64,000 bases of DNA from JAHFUI01 sp039931615 (GTDB lineage: Bacteria > Acidobacteriota > Vicinamibacteria > Vicinamibacterales > CAVVIG01): NCBI GenBank assembly GCA_039931615.1, contig JBDTRR010000022.1, positions 1-64,000 of the forward strand, read 5' to 3'. Under the pieces are notes generated by a model, which searched no databases, had not been told where the DNA came from, and saw only the letters and a list, made by a program, of their open reading frames with translations. A program made the position numbers and the translations under genes. Shown here one piece after another: positions 9,680 through 17,134 of the stretch; positions within the stretch are counted from its first letter, which is position 1, and every line of letters starts with the position of its first letter.

Positions 9680-9687
9680 TTTATATA
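9680..9687 (-). promoter_or_regulatory. probable -10 region of the aldolase gene
   Basis: TATATAAA on the minus strand lies about 34 bases before the aldolase start codon, leaving room for a short leader with AGGAGG. No convincing -35 box was seen. On the plus strand TACAAT at 9704-9709 may serve the divergent MmgE/PrpD gene. Confidence 0.4.
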
Positions 9688-9812
9688 CCGGGCCCCGGGC
9701 GACTACAATCACTCTGCTTCTTGTCGTGTTTCGAGGATGATTTGCCGGCCGATACACGCGTCCCCAGACTGACGTCCACCGGCCGCGTCGAAGACGGGAT
9801 GTTGTTGCGGCG

Positions 9813-11222
9813 ATGAACGGACCCCTCTCGCTCGAGCTCGGCCACTGGGTGCAGCGCAGCACCTTCGAAGATCTTCCCTCCGACGTCGTCGAGGCGACGA
9901 AGCTTCGCGTCCTCGACGTCGTCGGCCTGTCGCTGGCCGGGGCTGAGACCGGCTTTGGTCACTCGGTCCGCGAGGCTGCGATGGCGCTCTCGCCGGCCGG
10001 CCCCTGCCACATCCTCGGCACCGGCGATCCGGTCGGCGTCACGATGGCGGCGTTCGCCAACGGGTCGTTCTCGCAGGCGCTCGAATACGACGATACCCAT
10101 CTCGAATCGATTGTCCACATGAGCAGTCCGTCGGTGGCCGCCGCGCTGGCCCTCGCTGAGGTCGGCACCACCGGGCCTGTGTCCGGCCGCGATCTGATCA
10201 CCGCCGTCGCCATCGGCAACGAGATCTCGTGTCGTGTCGGATCGGTATCGCCCGGCCAGTTTCATCGGCTGGGTTTTCATCCCAGCGGGCTGTTCGCGCC
10301 GTTCGGCGTGACCTACCTGGCCGGCAGACTGCTGGCGCTGGACGCCCAGCGACTGTCCTATGCGGCGGGCATCGCCGGCAGCTTTGCTGCCGGCCTGCTG
10401 GAATGTTGGGTCGACGGCACGCAGCCCAAGTTCCTGCACCCGGGCTGGGCGGCGCAGAGCGGCATCTCGGCGGCGTTTCTCGCCCGTGCCGGAGCGAACG
10501 GGCCAGGTGCGGTCTTCGAGGGCCGATTCGGCCTCTACGCGTCGCACCTCCAGGATCGCGCCGTCAGCAGGGATTTCAGCCGGATCACCAACGGCCTGGG
10601 CAGCCGCTGGGATTCACGCAACGCCTCGTTCAAGCCATTTCCGGCGGCGCACGTCATTCATCCCTACATCGACGCGTTGTGGCGGCTGCAGAGACGGGAG
10701 GCGTTTCAGTCCGCCGACGTCGAGCGCATCGACTGCCCGGTCGCGGCGTTCATCGTGCCCATCGTCTGCGAGCCGCTCGCCGAAAAGCTGGCGCCTGCCT
10801 CCGACTCGCACGGCCGGGTCAGCCTGCAGTACACCCTGGCGGAAGCGCTCCACCGCGGCGTGCTGGGGAAGCACGCCTACCAGCCTGACAGCCTGGCGAA
10901 CCCGGAGATCCTCGCGCTGGCGGCGCGCGTGCGGTATCACGTCGATGCGGATTTCCCCGGCCCCGGCCGGTTCAAGGGCGCGGTGACCGTCACCCTCAAG
11001 GATGGCCGCTCGGTCACCGAGGTCGAAGAGTCGACGCGCGGTTCGGCAGAGAATCCGATGACCGCGGCTGAGCTGCGCGGGAAGTTCGACGAGAACGCCG
11101 GCGGCTTTCTCGCGCCGGAGGAGGGCGAGCGGCTGGCCGACACCATCGCGCGGCTCGAGCAGCTGCCGGACGCCAGTGTGCTGGTCGGTCTCGCCATCCC
11201 GGCGTCCGCGCGGCGGGGGTGA
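9813..11222 (+). CDS. MmgE/PrpD family protein (2-methylcitrate dehydratase-like)
   Basis: The 469-residue protein belongs to the MmgE/PrpD family, whose best-known member dehydrates 2-methylcitrate in propionate degradation. The family motif EYDDTHLES lies at about residue 90, with HPSGLFAPFG and KPFPAAHVIHPYIDALW further on. The all-helical N-terminal domain starts at LGHWVQRSTFEDLPSDVVEATKLR. Length is typical. No methylcitrate synthase or other prp gene is adjacent, so the substrate may be another hydroxyacid; many paralogues remain unassigned. It is divergent from the exported aldolase gene. No strong Shine-Dalgarno is visible before the ATG. Confidence 0.85.
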   Translation: MNGPLSLELGHWVQRSTFEDLPSDVVEATKLRVLDVVGLSLAGAETGFGHSVREAAMALSPAGPCHILGTGDPVGVTMAAFANGSFSQALEYDDTHLESIVHMSSPSVAAALALAEVGTTGPVSGRDLITAVAIGNEISCRVGSVSPGQFHRLGFHPSGLFAPFGVTYLAGRLLALDAQRLSYAAGIAGSFAAGLLECWVDGTQPKFLHPGWAAQSGISAAFLARAGANGPGAVFEGRFGLYASHLQDRAVSRDFSRITNGLGSRWDSRNASFKPFPAAHVIHPYIDALWRLQRREAFQSADVERIDCPVAAFIVPIVCEPLAEKLAPASDSHGRVSLQYTLAEALHRGVLGKHAYQPDSLANPEILALAARVRYHVDADFPGPGRFKGAVTVTLKDGRSVTEVEESTRGSAENPMTAAELRGKFDENAGGFLAPEEGERLADTIARLEQLPDASVLVGLAIPASARRG

Positions 11223-11257
11223 CGTGAGCCGCCGGCGCGCTTCTCGCTATACGGGGT

Positions 11258-11275
11258 GTCCGGCTTCGGCCGGAC
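11258..11275. repeat. family A hairpin repeat
   Basis: GTCCGGCTTCGGCCGGAC is a perfect 7-bp palindromic stem with a 4-base loop, a variant of the dispersed TCCGGCTTCAGCCGGA repeat found throughout the window. Confidence 0.6.
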
Positions 11276-11337
11276 CGTGACAAGTCCACGTCAAACGGGG
11301 GACCACGGACAAGTGAACGCGAACACTCAGGAACCGT

Positions 11338-11694
11338 ATGAGTGAACTGAGCTGGTTCTGGATTGCGCTGGCGCTGACCGTTCCACCGCTGGCCGGCGGC
11401 CTGCTCGCGTTGCCGATCTGGCTGAAGAAGCAGGCGATTCTCGGTAACCTGGCCGGTACGATCGTAATCTTCGGCGCCGCCATCGCGCTGATCGGACGCG
11501 AACACGTCGAGCTCGAACGCATCACCCAGGCGTGTCTCGAGCGGGGCGTGACCTGCTGGCCCAATCCCAGTGCCTTTGCCCGCTACGCGATCTACGCGTT
11601 CATCGCGCTGTTCGAAGTGATGGCGCTCTTTACGCTCAGCTTGAAGGTGGAAACGAAGATCCGCCGCCGCGGCTATGCGCCGGAATGGCGGTAG
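11338..11694 (+). CDS. small integral membrane protein, unknown function
   Basis: The 118-residue protein has three predicted membrane segments: about residues 6-28 (WFWIALALTVPPLAGGLLAL), 35-55 (ILGNLAGTIVIFGAAIALI) and 82-102 (YAIYAFIALFEVMALFTLSL). It ends in a basic, probably cytoplasmic tail. Two cysteines (CLERGVTC) sit in the loop before segment three and could form a disulfide. The family is not recognised. It lies downstream of the MmgE/PrpD gene after a 115-bp gap with a repeat hairpin, so it may be transcribed separately. There is no clear Shine-Dalgarno. Confidence 0.65.
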   Translation: MSELSWFWIALALTVPPLAGGLLALPIWLKKQAILGNLAGTIVIFGAAIALIGREHVELERITQACLERGVTCWPNPSAFARYAIYAFIALFEVMALFTLSLKVETKIRRRGYAPEWR

Positions 11695-11728
11695 CGCGCG
11701 CCTGGTGAAGAGTTCGCGCCGGGCGAGC

Positions 11729-11762
11729 GTACAAGGTCCGCCTGAAGGCGGACACTACGTAC
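11729..11762. repeat. family A hairpin repeat with flanking GTAC
   Basis: GTCCGCCTGAAGGCGGAC at 11736-11753 is a perfect palindrome with the GAA-type loop of family A; CGTAC lies on both sides. It sits between two convergent genes. Confidence 0.65.
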
Positions 11763-11791
11763 AAGGAAAATAACGGACCGGACGCGCAGTG

Positions 11792-12874
11792 TTACTTCGC
11801 CGCCGCGGCGCGGTCGTCGGCGCGGCCGCCGCTGAGGATATTGGGCAGCGCGTAGTTTCCCTCGTGGCAGGCGTATTCGTAGAAGCCGTAGGTCGGGTCC
11901 CGGCGCCAGGGGAAGGAGATTGTCCACGGCCGGGTCCAGGTCCCGGGGTCGTCGACCGTCGCTTCGTACTTCATCGTGTCGGCGTCGAGCCGCGTGAAGC
12001 GCTCGGTGATCCTGGTCCGGTCGCTGTAGACGTTCGCGCCGCCATTGCCGCCGGCGCCGGTCCGGCCGTCCAGGTTTGTCGTCTCGACCACCAGCGTGTT
12101 GCCCTCCCAGTGGCCGCGCGAGTCGCCCATGTTCAGGTGAAAGACCTTCGATGACACGTGGGGACGACCATCGAGCGGGACGATCCGCGTTTCGTGAATC
12201 ATCTCGTTGCGGATCGCGACCCACCCTGGGGCCTGGATGATCTGATTGCCGTTGTTGTAGATCACCGGCAGGATCGAGCCGAGCACGCCGCGCGTGATAC
12301 AGCGATCGTAGAGGCTGCGATCCTCGTAGGAATCGGCCGGTCCGCGTCCGGCCCTGGCGCGCTGGCGCGCGGCCGTCCGCTGCTGTGCCTCTCCGGTCTG
12401 CGGCGGCATCTGGCCGTCAGGCGGATCGACGATCAATCCGGCCTGGCGGGTCGGCTTGCCGCGCTCCAGCCAGTGCGGGGGCGGCGAGACCGGCCCACCG
12501 ACGGCGCCGCGGGCGAGGAGATCGGGCGTGAGCTTGTCCAGATCGAACTCGGCGTTGTCGTCCTCGCTCTGTTTCTCGAACGCCGCCAGCCGGGCGGCGA
12601 ACTCCTCGTCATTCAGCTCGGTCCGGGTGCCGACGGTCCGCGGTCTGGCCATCGGCACGCCGACGAAGTCGGTGCCAGGCCACATCCCTTCGAGATCCGG
12701 GTCGCCCCACGGCGTGCGCGGCGCGGTCCACGCCTTCGCCGGCGCCTTCGTTGCCGGCCTGGCGGCGGCGGTTCCGGCCGGCGCCTGGCCGGCCAGCGTC
12801 ACGGACCCGATCCACGAGACGGCGGCGATGCCGGCGAAGAGTCGCGCTGTGGTGCGAGAGCCGTGCGTGCGCAT
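11792..12874 (-). CDS. secreted protein of unknown function, acidobacterial type
   Basis: This 360-residue exported protein has a signal peptide (MRTHGSRTTARLFAGIAAVSWIGSVTLAGQA). The mature part begins with a motif common in secreted acidobacterial proteins, WTAPRTPWGDPDLEGMW. Later stretches include YEDRSLYDRCITRGVLGS and GDSRGHWEGNTLVVETTNLDG. The C-terminus, YGFYEYACHEGNYALPNILSG, is also typical. Two more proteins of this broad type are encoded nearby (17135 and 19146), sharing features such as GKWEGSMLTVTVTHLKEGY. The ATG at 12874 is chosen because AAGGAAGG lies just upstream; an earlier ATG at 12904 is rejected. No enzymatic function is known to me. Confidence 0.75.
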   Translation of the reverse strand: MRTHGSRTTARLFAGIAAVSWIGSVTLAGQAPAGTAAARPATKAPAKAWTAPRTPWGDPDLEGMWPGTDFVGVPMARPRTVGTRTELNDEEFAARLAAFEKQSEDDNAEFDLDKLTPDLLARGAVGGPVSPPPHWLERGKPTRQAGLIVDPPDGQMPPQTGEAQQRTAARQRARAGRGPADSYEDRSLYDRCITRGVLGSILPVIYNNGNQIIQAPGWVAIRNEMIHETRIVPLDGRPHVSSKVFHLNMGDSRGHWEGNTLVVETTNLDGRTGAGGNGGANVYSDRTRITERFTRLDADTMKYEATVDDPGTWTRPWTISFPWRRDPTYGFYEYACHEGNYALPNILSGGRADDRAAAAK

Positions 12875-12925
12875 CGCGTGTCCTTCCTTATGCCGCCTCG
12901 TCATCGGAGGCTCCTCAACCCCTTG

Positions 12926-12955
12926 ATTATATGGGGATTATATCGGGCTGCCCAA
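12926..12955 (-). promoter_or_regulatory. promoter with two TATAAT boxes
   Basis: On the minus strand TTGGGC (12955-12950) is followed after 18 bases by TATAAT (12931-12926). A second perfect TATAAT lies at 12942-12937, 11 bp upstream, about one helical turn. Both point to the secreted protein gene starting at 12874. Confidence 0.65.
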
Positions 12956-12994
12956 AGCGGGGCGGGCAGGGTTGGGAGTGCCTCGGCCTTCACC

Positions 12995-13798
12995 TCAGCG
13001 GCGTGACTTCGGCTCGGCGTCGAGGCGGACCACCCACCCTTCGAGGCCAGGTGCCGCGGCGGGGTAGAGCTCGACCACCTGGGGATCGTGGCCAGGCACG
13101 ATGTGATCGGAAGAGTCGGCCAGCCGCTTGATGGTCGTGTAGCCCTCGAGCACGTCGCCGACGCAGAAAGTGATCGGAAAGACCCGGCCGTCGTCGATGT
13201 GCTGGTAGAGGTGCGACGCGTCTGACGCCAGCACGACGTAGCCGCGCCGTGTCTTCACGCGGACGCACTGCAGCCCCTTGGAGTGACCGCCGACCCGGTG
13301 GACGGTGATGCCCGGGGCTATCTGATCGGTGCCGTCGTGGAAGACGACGCGGTCGGCGAAGACCTTCCGCACCATCGCCACGACATCATCGGCCTCGAAC
13401 GGGATCCGGATGTGATGGTGACAGACGTAGCGGCCCGTGGCGTAGGCCATCTCCTCGTCCTGCAGGTGATAGCGCGCGCGAGGGAACAGATCGTGGTTCC
13501 CGGTATGGTCGTAGTGCATGTGGGTGACGATGACGTCCTCGATCGCACCGGCGTCGAGGCCGATCGCCTTCAGCCCCTCGTCGACCGGGTGGAGCAGCGT
13601 GCGGCCGCGTTTCTGCGCCATCGCGGCGTCGAACCCCGTGTCCACCACGAAGTGCCCGCGCGGACCGACGATGGCCCAGACGAAATAGGCGAGCGGCTGC
13701 AGGATCTCGTGCAGATCGCCGCCGAGGAAGTTCTCCGGCGACTGCCGGTCATGGTGCGCGTAGCGCACCGCATAGATTTCATAGACGTCGTCGGTCAT
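12995..13798 (-). CDS. N-acyl homoserine lactonase-like metallo-beta-lactamase fold hydrolase
   Basis: The 267-residue protein has the metallo-beta-lactamase motif THMHYDHTGN (HxHxDH) at about residue 102. The remaining ligands appear as GGHSKG, ASDASH and VPGHDPQ, the arrangement seen in AHL-lactonase (AiiA-like) enzymes that open N-acyl homoserine lactones. No export signal is visible, consistent with a cytoplasmic enzyme. ATG 13798 is preceded by GAGGGG. A TACAAT box at 13848-13843 would give a leader of about 38 bases. It is divergent from the acyl-CoA dehydrogenase. Other lactones or esters are possible substrates. Confidence 0.8.
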   Translation of the reverse strand: MTDDVYEIYAVRYAHHDRQSPENFLGGDLHEILQPLAYFVWAIVGPRGHFVVDTGFDAAMAQKRGRTLLHPVDEGLKAIGLDAGAIEDVIVTHMHYDHTGNHDLFPRARYHLQDEEMAYATGRYVCHHHIRIPFEADDVVAMVRKVFADRVVFHDGTDQIAPGITVHRVGGHSKGLQCVRVKTRRGYVVLASDASHLYQHIDDGRVFPITFCVGDVLEGYTTIKRLADSSDHIVPGHDPQVVELYPAAAPGLEGWVVRLDAEPKSRR

Positions 13799-13882
13799 CA
13801 GCCCCTCGTGAGGTCTGTCGGCAGGTCGCGTGATCGTGCGTGATTGTACGGAGCGGCCGGACGTGTGCTGCGACCGTGATGG

Positions 13883-13888
13883 TATCAT
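13883..13888 (+). promoter_or_regulatory. -10 box close to the acyl-CoA dehydrogenase start
   Basis: TATCAT, preceded by TGATGG, lies 17 bases before GTG 13906. It makes the in-frame ATG at 13879 an unlikely start because that codon would precede the transcript. Confidence 0.4.
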
Positions 13889-13905
13889 CCGCCGTTGCGT
13901 GCGTC

Positions 13906-15075
13906 GTGCCCGATATCAATCCTCGATTCAGCGACTTCCAGGAATACCGTCAGGCGATCCGTGAGCTCTGCGGCCGGTTCGACAGCAAGTACTGGCAGGG
14001 CGTCGAGGCGGAGTCCGGCTATCCCGAGGCGTTCGTCAAGGCGCTGACCGCGGCCGGCTGGCTGGCGGCGCTGATTCCCGAACGGTACGGCGGCGGCGGC
14101 TTGAGCATGACCGCGGCCTCGATCATCCTCGAAGAGATCAACCGGTCGGGCGCCAACTCGGGTGCCTGCCACGCCCAGATGTACATCATGGGGGCGCTGC
14201 TCCGGCACGGATCCGAGGCGCAGAAGCAGCAGTACCTGCCGGCGATTGCCGCTGGCGACCTGCGCCTGCAGTCGTTCGCCGTGACCGAGCCGACCACGGG
14301 AACCGATACCACGAAGACCAGGACGTTCGCGGCGCGGTCCGGAGACCGCTATATCGTCAACGGGCAGAAGGTCTGGATCTCCCGGATTCAGCATTCCGAC
14401 CTGATGCTGCTGCTGGCCCGGACCACGCCGCTGGCCGAGGTCAAGAAAAAGACCGCCGGCCTGTCGATCTTCCTGGTCGACATCCACGACGCGCTGCGGC
14501 AGGGGATGACGGTCCGGCCGATCCGCAACATGGTCAACCACGAGACCAACGAGGTGTTCTTCGACAACGTCGAGATCCCGGCGAGCAGCCTGATCGGCGA
14601 GGAGGGTCAGGGCTTCCGCTACATCCTGGACGGGATGAACGCCGAGCGAGTGCTGATCGCGGCGGAGTGCATCGGCGACGGCTACTGGTTCATCGACAAG
14701 GCCCGCGCCTATGCGAACGAGCGGATCGTCTTCGATCGGCCGATCGGCCGGAACCAGGGCGTGCAGTTCCCGATTGCGCGCGCCTACGCCAACGTGCGGG
14801 CGGCCGACTTGATGCGTTACGAAGCGGCGCGGCTGTTCGATACGGGACAACCGGCGGGAGCGGAAGCGAACCTGGCCAAGCTGCTGGCGGCCGATGCGTC
14901 GTGGGAGGCGGCCAATGTCTGCCTGCAGACATTTGGCGGCTTCGGATTCGCCGTCGAGTACGACGTCGAGCGCAAGTTCCGCGAGACGCGGCTGTATCAG
15001 GTGGCGCCGGTGTCGACCAACCTCATCCTCTCGTATCTCGGCGAGCACGTCCTCGGGATGCCAAGGTCGTTTTGA
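13906..15075 (+). CDS. acyl-CoA dehydrogenase
   Basis: This is a FAD-dependent acyl-CoA dehydrogenase of about 389 residues, introducing a trans-2,3 double bond in acyl-CoA thioesters. The first family signature reads FAVTEPTTGTDT. The middle beta domain contains GQKVWISRI. The C-terminal helical domain carries QTFGGFGFAVEYDVERKFRETRLYQV, the second signature. The frame opens at GTG 13840 and has an ATG at 13879, but a -10-like TATCAT at 13883-13888 and the natural N-terminus MPDINPRFSDFQEYRQAIREL favour GTG 13906. No electron-transfer flavoprotein or thiolase gene is adjacent, so the chain is not closed locally. The acyl substrate is unknown. Confidence 0.87.
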   Translation: MPDINPRFSDFQEYRQAIRELCGRFDSKYWQGVEAESGYPEAFVKALTAAGWLAALIPERYGGGGLSMTAASIILEEINRSGANSGACHAQMYIMGALLRHGSEAQKQQYLPAIAAGDLRLQSFAVTEPTTGTDTTKTRTFAARSGDRYIVNGQKVWISRIQHSDLMLLLARTTPLAEVKKKTAGLSIFLVDIHDALRQGMTVRPIRNMVNHETNEVFFDNVEIPASSLIGEEGQGFRYILDGMNAERVLIAAECIGDGYWFIDKARAYANERIVFDRPIGRNQGVQFPIARAYANVRAADLMRYEAARLFDTGQPAGAEANLAKLLAADASWEAANVCLQTFGGFGFAVEYDVERKFRETRLYQVAPVSTNLILSYLGEHVLGMPRSF

Positions 15076-15163
15076 TGCGCCAGCCCAACTGGCGATGCTC
15101 CACGTTCCATCGTGACGGTTGAGCGCGTCCGAGACCACCCTACCGTGTTACGCTGGTTTCTCG

Positions 15164-15280
15164 ATGGTGACAACCACCGGCTTCCGGCGTCTCGCGGTCG
15201 CGCCCGTGGTGTCCGTAGGCCTGCTTCCGGGTCTGCTGCTATGGCCGGTCGGCATCCTTCTGCCGATCGTCAGCGGGTGA
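15164..15280 (+). CDS. 38-residue hydrophobic peptide, possible leader peptide
   Basis: ATG 15164 opens a 38-codon frame giving a basic start (MVTTTGFRRLAV) and a strongly hydrophobic, proline-containing rest (GLLPGLLLWPVGILLPIVSG). It could be a small membrane peptide. Its stop codon lies inside GGGTGATG (15275-15282), an exact complement of the first arm of the terminator at 15311-15341, so it may be an attenuation leader for the downstream 57-codon gene. TACGCT at 15149-15154 may be a -10 box. No homologue is recognised, and coding status rests on context only. Confidence 0.4.
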   Translation: MVTTTGFRRLAVAPVVSVGLLPGLLLWPVGILLPIVSG

Positions 15281-15323
15281 TGTAGCCAACACGGACTGCG
15301 CGTTCAACCAAAGGCCATCACCC
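15275..15323 (+). promoter_or_regulatory. possible antiterminator pairing
   Basis: GGGTGATG at 15275-15282 overlaps the stop codon of the 38-codon ORF and can pair perfectly with CATCACCC at 15316-15323. That segment is the left arm of the terminator, so the two structures exclude each other. Confidence 0.4.
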
Positions 15324-15350
15324 CCAACGGGTGATGGCCTTTTTGCTTTT
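15311..15350 (+). terminator. strong intrinsic terminator
   Basis: AAGGCCATCACCC (15311-15323) and GGGTGATGGCCTT (15329-15341) form a perfect 13-bp stem with a 5-base loop, followed by TTTTGCTTTT. Confidence 0.85.
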
Positions 15351-15362
15351 CGGGAGAGGAAC

Positions 15363-15536
15363 ATGAACATCCAGACGACAGCGAAGGAAACGCCGCCGCA
15401 TTCGAGCGCCGCCAGGCCGGCGCCGGTCCGTGTCAGTGAGACGGAGACGCCCGATGACGGGACGGGCCGCGTGCCACCGGCGCCCGCCGAACAGCAGCCG
15501 CCGAACGACGAACCGGGTTACGGCCACGGCGTCTGA
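15363..15536 (+). CDS. 57-residue proline-rich peptide, unknown function
   Basis: ATG 15363 is preceded by GGGAGAGG with good spacing, directly after a strong terminator. The product is hydrophilic and rich in Pro, Glu, Asp and Ala, with no signal peptide and no cysteine. It ends in DEPGYGHGV. The small size, disordered body and conserved-looking Gly/Tyr/His tail recall precursor peptides of modified natural products, but no modifying enzyme is encoded in the window, so this is speculation. The gene ends just before a cluster of family A repeats. I do not recognise the family. Confidence 0.45.
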   Translation: MNIQTTAKETPPHSSAARPAPVRVSETETPDDGTGRVPPAPAEQQPPNDEPGYGHGV

Positions 15537-15550
15537 TCGCCGCAAAACAG

Positions 15551-15648
15551 ATCCGGCTGAAGCCGGATCGCACATTCCCGAATCGTACGTGGCGTCCGAC
15601 TTTAGTCGGACTACGGATCAATCCGGCTGAAGCCGGATCCCACGTACG
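15551..15648. repeat. family A repeat cluster, three hairpins
   Basis: Three palindromes follow each other: ATCCGGCTGAAGCCGGAT (15551-15568), GTCCGACTTTAGTCGGAC (15594-15611) and a second ATCCGGCTGAAGCCGGAT (15621-15638). CGTACGTGG and CCACGTACG separate or flank them. This fills much of the 205-bp gap between the small peptide gene and the hydrolase; I see nothing else in that gap. Confidence 0.8.
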
Positions 15649-15741
15649 AGGGGGCGTGCCGTCCGACCTCGGCTCGTTCGTGGTGTCCGAGACGTGGCTG
15701 TAGCAGTGCAGACCGTGAGGTGTGCCCGGCGTTATGCCCTT

Positions 15742-17067
15742 TCAGGATCCGGCCGCCATGAACTCCAGCTCGGGCAGCAGGAACTCGCGGAACGCCGGGT
15801 AGTTCTCGATCATCGGGAAGTGGCCCATTCCCTCCATGATGGCCAGGCGCGATCCGGGAATGGCGGCGGCGACGGCGCGCGTCATGTCCGGGGTGCAGGA
15901 GTAGTCGTACTCCCCGGTCAGCAGCGACACCTTGCACGTCCGCGTATCGATCCGGGTGATGGCTTCCCGGCCGTCCCAGTCGTTGCTGTAGTAGTGGACG
16001 TCCCCAGCGTAGACGCCGGGACCGGACTGACTGTAGTACCACCAGTTCTCACGGGTGTTCGGTTCGGGGCTGTCCGGCGCGCACAGGCCGTAGGTATAGC
16101 TGGCGACCAGCTCGCCGCCGTGCACCGCCGGATGATGGAGGTAGTCGTTGTACCGGCCGGGCGCATACGCGGAGCTCTCCAGCCCGACGATGCCGCGCAG
16201 CTCGTGCTGGTAGTCGGCAGCCAGCTGCAGCACGATGGCGCCGCCCATCGAGCAGCCGAGCACGACCGGGCGGGTCAGATTCAACGCCTGCCAGACCGCC
16301 CGCACAATCTGCCCGTAGTCGCGGGTCGTCAGCTTGAACGTCCGCAGCCACCAGCCGTCAGGCGGATTGGTCCGCCCGTGGTACGGCATGTCGAAGGCGA
16401 TCACGCGATACCGATCGGTGACGGCGCGGTCGTTCAACAGGTGGCGGTACTGCCGGCTGTCGGCGCCGGCCGTGTGCAGGCACAGCAGCGGAATCCCCTC
16501 GCCGGCCTCTTCGAAGAAGACGCGGTGCGCGGCGCCATCGATCTCGAGATTGAGGTAGTGCCCGACGATGGGTTCAATGGTCGTCGGGGAGGACGCAGAG
16601 GAAGCGGAGGACGCTGAGGTGACGGAGGGCACGGCGACGGTACCCGGGACCGGCGCTCCCTCCGCGTCCTCTGCCCCCGCTGCGTCCTCGACGTTCGCGA
16701 AGCGAACCAGGTTCATGGCCCGGTGCAGGGCGCGGGCGTGCTGCATGGCGACCAGCGAATCGCCTTCCAGCACGAACCCCGGCACCCGCATCAGCATGGC
16801 GAAAAAGTCGTGGTAGAGCGGCTGTGGATTCGGGGCGAAGAATTTCTCCCAGATCTCGGGGCTGGCGCGGAAGCCGAAGGCGCACCGCGTGTCCAGCCGC
16901 GGCGGCTGGACGAACTCCGCCAGACGGCCGCGCTCGAATCGCAGCACGCAGCGGGTGTCGCCGCTGGTCAGCGAGAAGGCGGTGGTGAACCAGCCGCCGA
17001 TCAGCTCGAGCTCGGCGTCGCCGTTGACGCGCGCCTGCGCCCGGGCCAGGAAGGCATGGGAGAACAT
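15742..17067 (-). CDS. alpha/beta hydrolase with N-terminal accessory domain
   Basis: The C-terminal part (about residues 175-441) is an alpha/beta hydrolase: LLCLHTAGADSRQYRHLL, the nucleophile elbow LGCSMGG with Ser, and a late EGMGHFP with the catalytic His. The N-terminal 140 residues (ELELIGGWFTTAFSLTSGDTRCVLRFERG) look like a separate ligand-binding, SCP2-like domain. They are joined by an Ala/Ser/Glu-rich linker (about residues 127-165) encoded by a dispersed repeat. ATG 17067 is chosen because a TACACT box lies nine bases upstream; earlier in-frame starts (17097, 17103, 17148) would run into the divergent gene. Substrate unknown; carbon-carbon bond hydrolases of aromatic degradation have similar cores. 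Confidence 0.78.
   Translation of the reverse strand: MFSHAFLARAQARVNGDAELELIGGWFTTAFSLTSGDTRCVLRFERGRLAEFVQPPRLDTRCAFGFRASPEIWEKFFAPNPQPLYHDFFAMLMRVPGFVLEGDSLVAMQHARALHRAMNLVRFANVEDAAGAEDAEGAPVPGTVAVPSVTSASSASSASSPTTIEPIVGHYLNLEIDGAAHRVFFEEAGEGIPLLCLHTAGADSRQYRHLLNDRAVTDRYRVIAFDMPYHGRTNPPDGWWLRTFKLTTRDYGQIVRAVWQALNLTRPVVLGCSMGGAIVLQLAADYQHELRGIVGLESSAYAPGRYNDYLHHPAVHGGELVASYTYGLCAPDSPEPNTRENWWYYSQSGPGVYAGDVHYYSNDWDGREAITRIDTRTCKVSLLTGEYDYSCTPDMTRAVAAAIPGSRLAIMEGMGHFPMIENYPAFREFLLPELEFMAAGS
16586..16690. repeat. family C repeat (GGACGCGGAGG type) inside a coding sequence
   Basis: GGAGGACGCAGAGGAAGCGG and a similar unit at 16586-16619 face complementary units (CTCCGCGTCCTCTG, GCTGCGTCCTCG) at 16656-16690. 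The result is a large imperfect inverted repeat that encodes the interdomain linker of the alpha/beta hydrolase without breaking the frame. Confidence 0.6.
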
Positions 17068-17076
17068 CGCGGCCGC

Positions 17077-17082
17077 AGTGTA
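17077..17082 (-). promoter_or_regulatory. -10 box of the alpha/beta hydrolase
   Basis: TACACT on the minus strand ends nine bases before ATG 17067, so the transcript would start at or next to the start codon. No Shine-Dalgarno is present. Confidence 0.45.
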
Positions 17083-17134
17083 ACTGATATTTCTCATGCG
17101 CATCCGGGCGCGGTTCTGTGATAAATCAATGACC

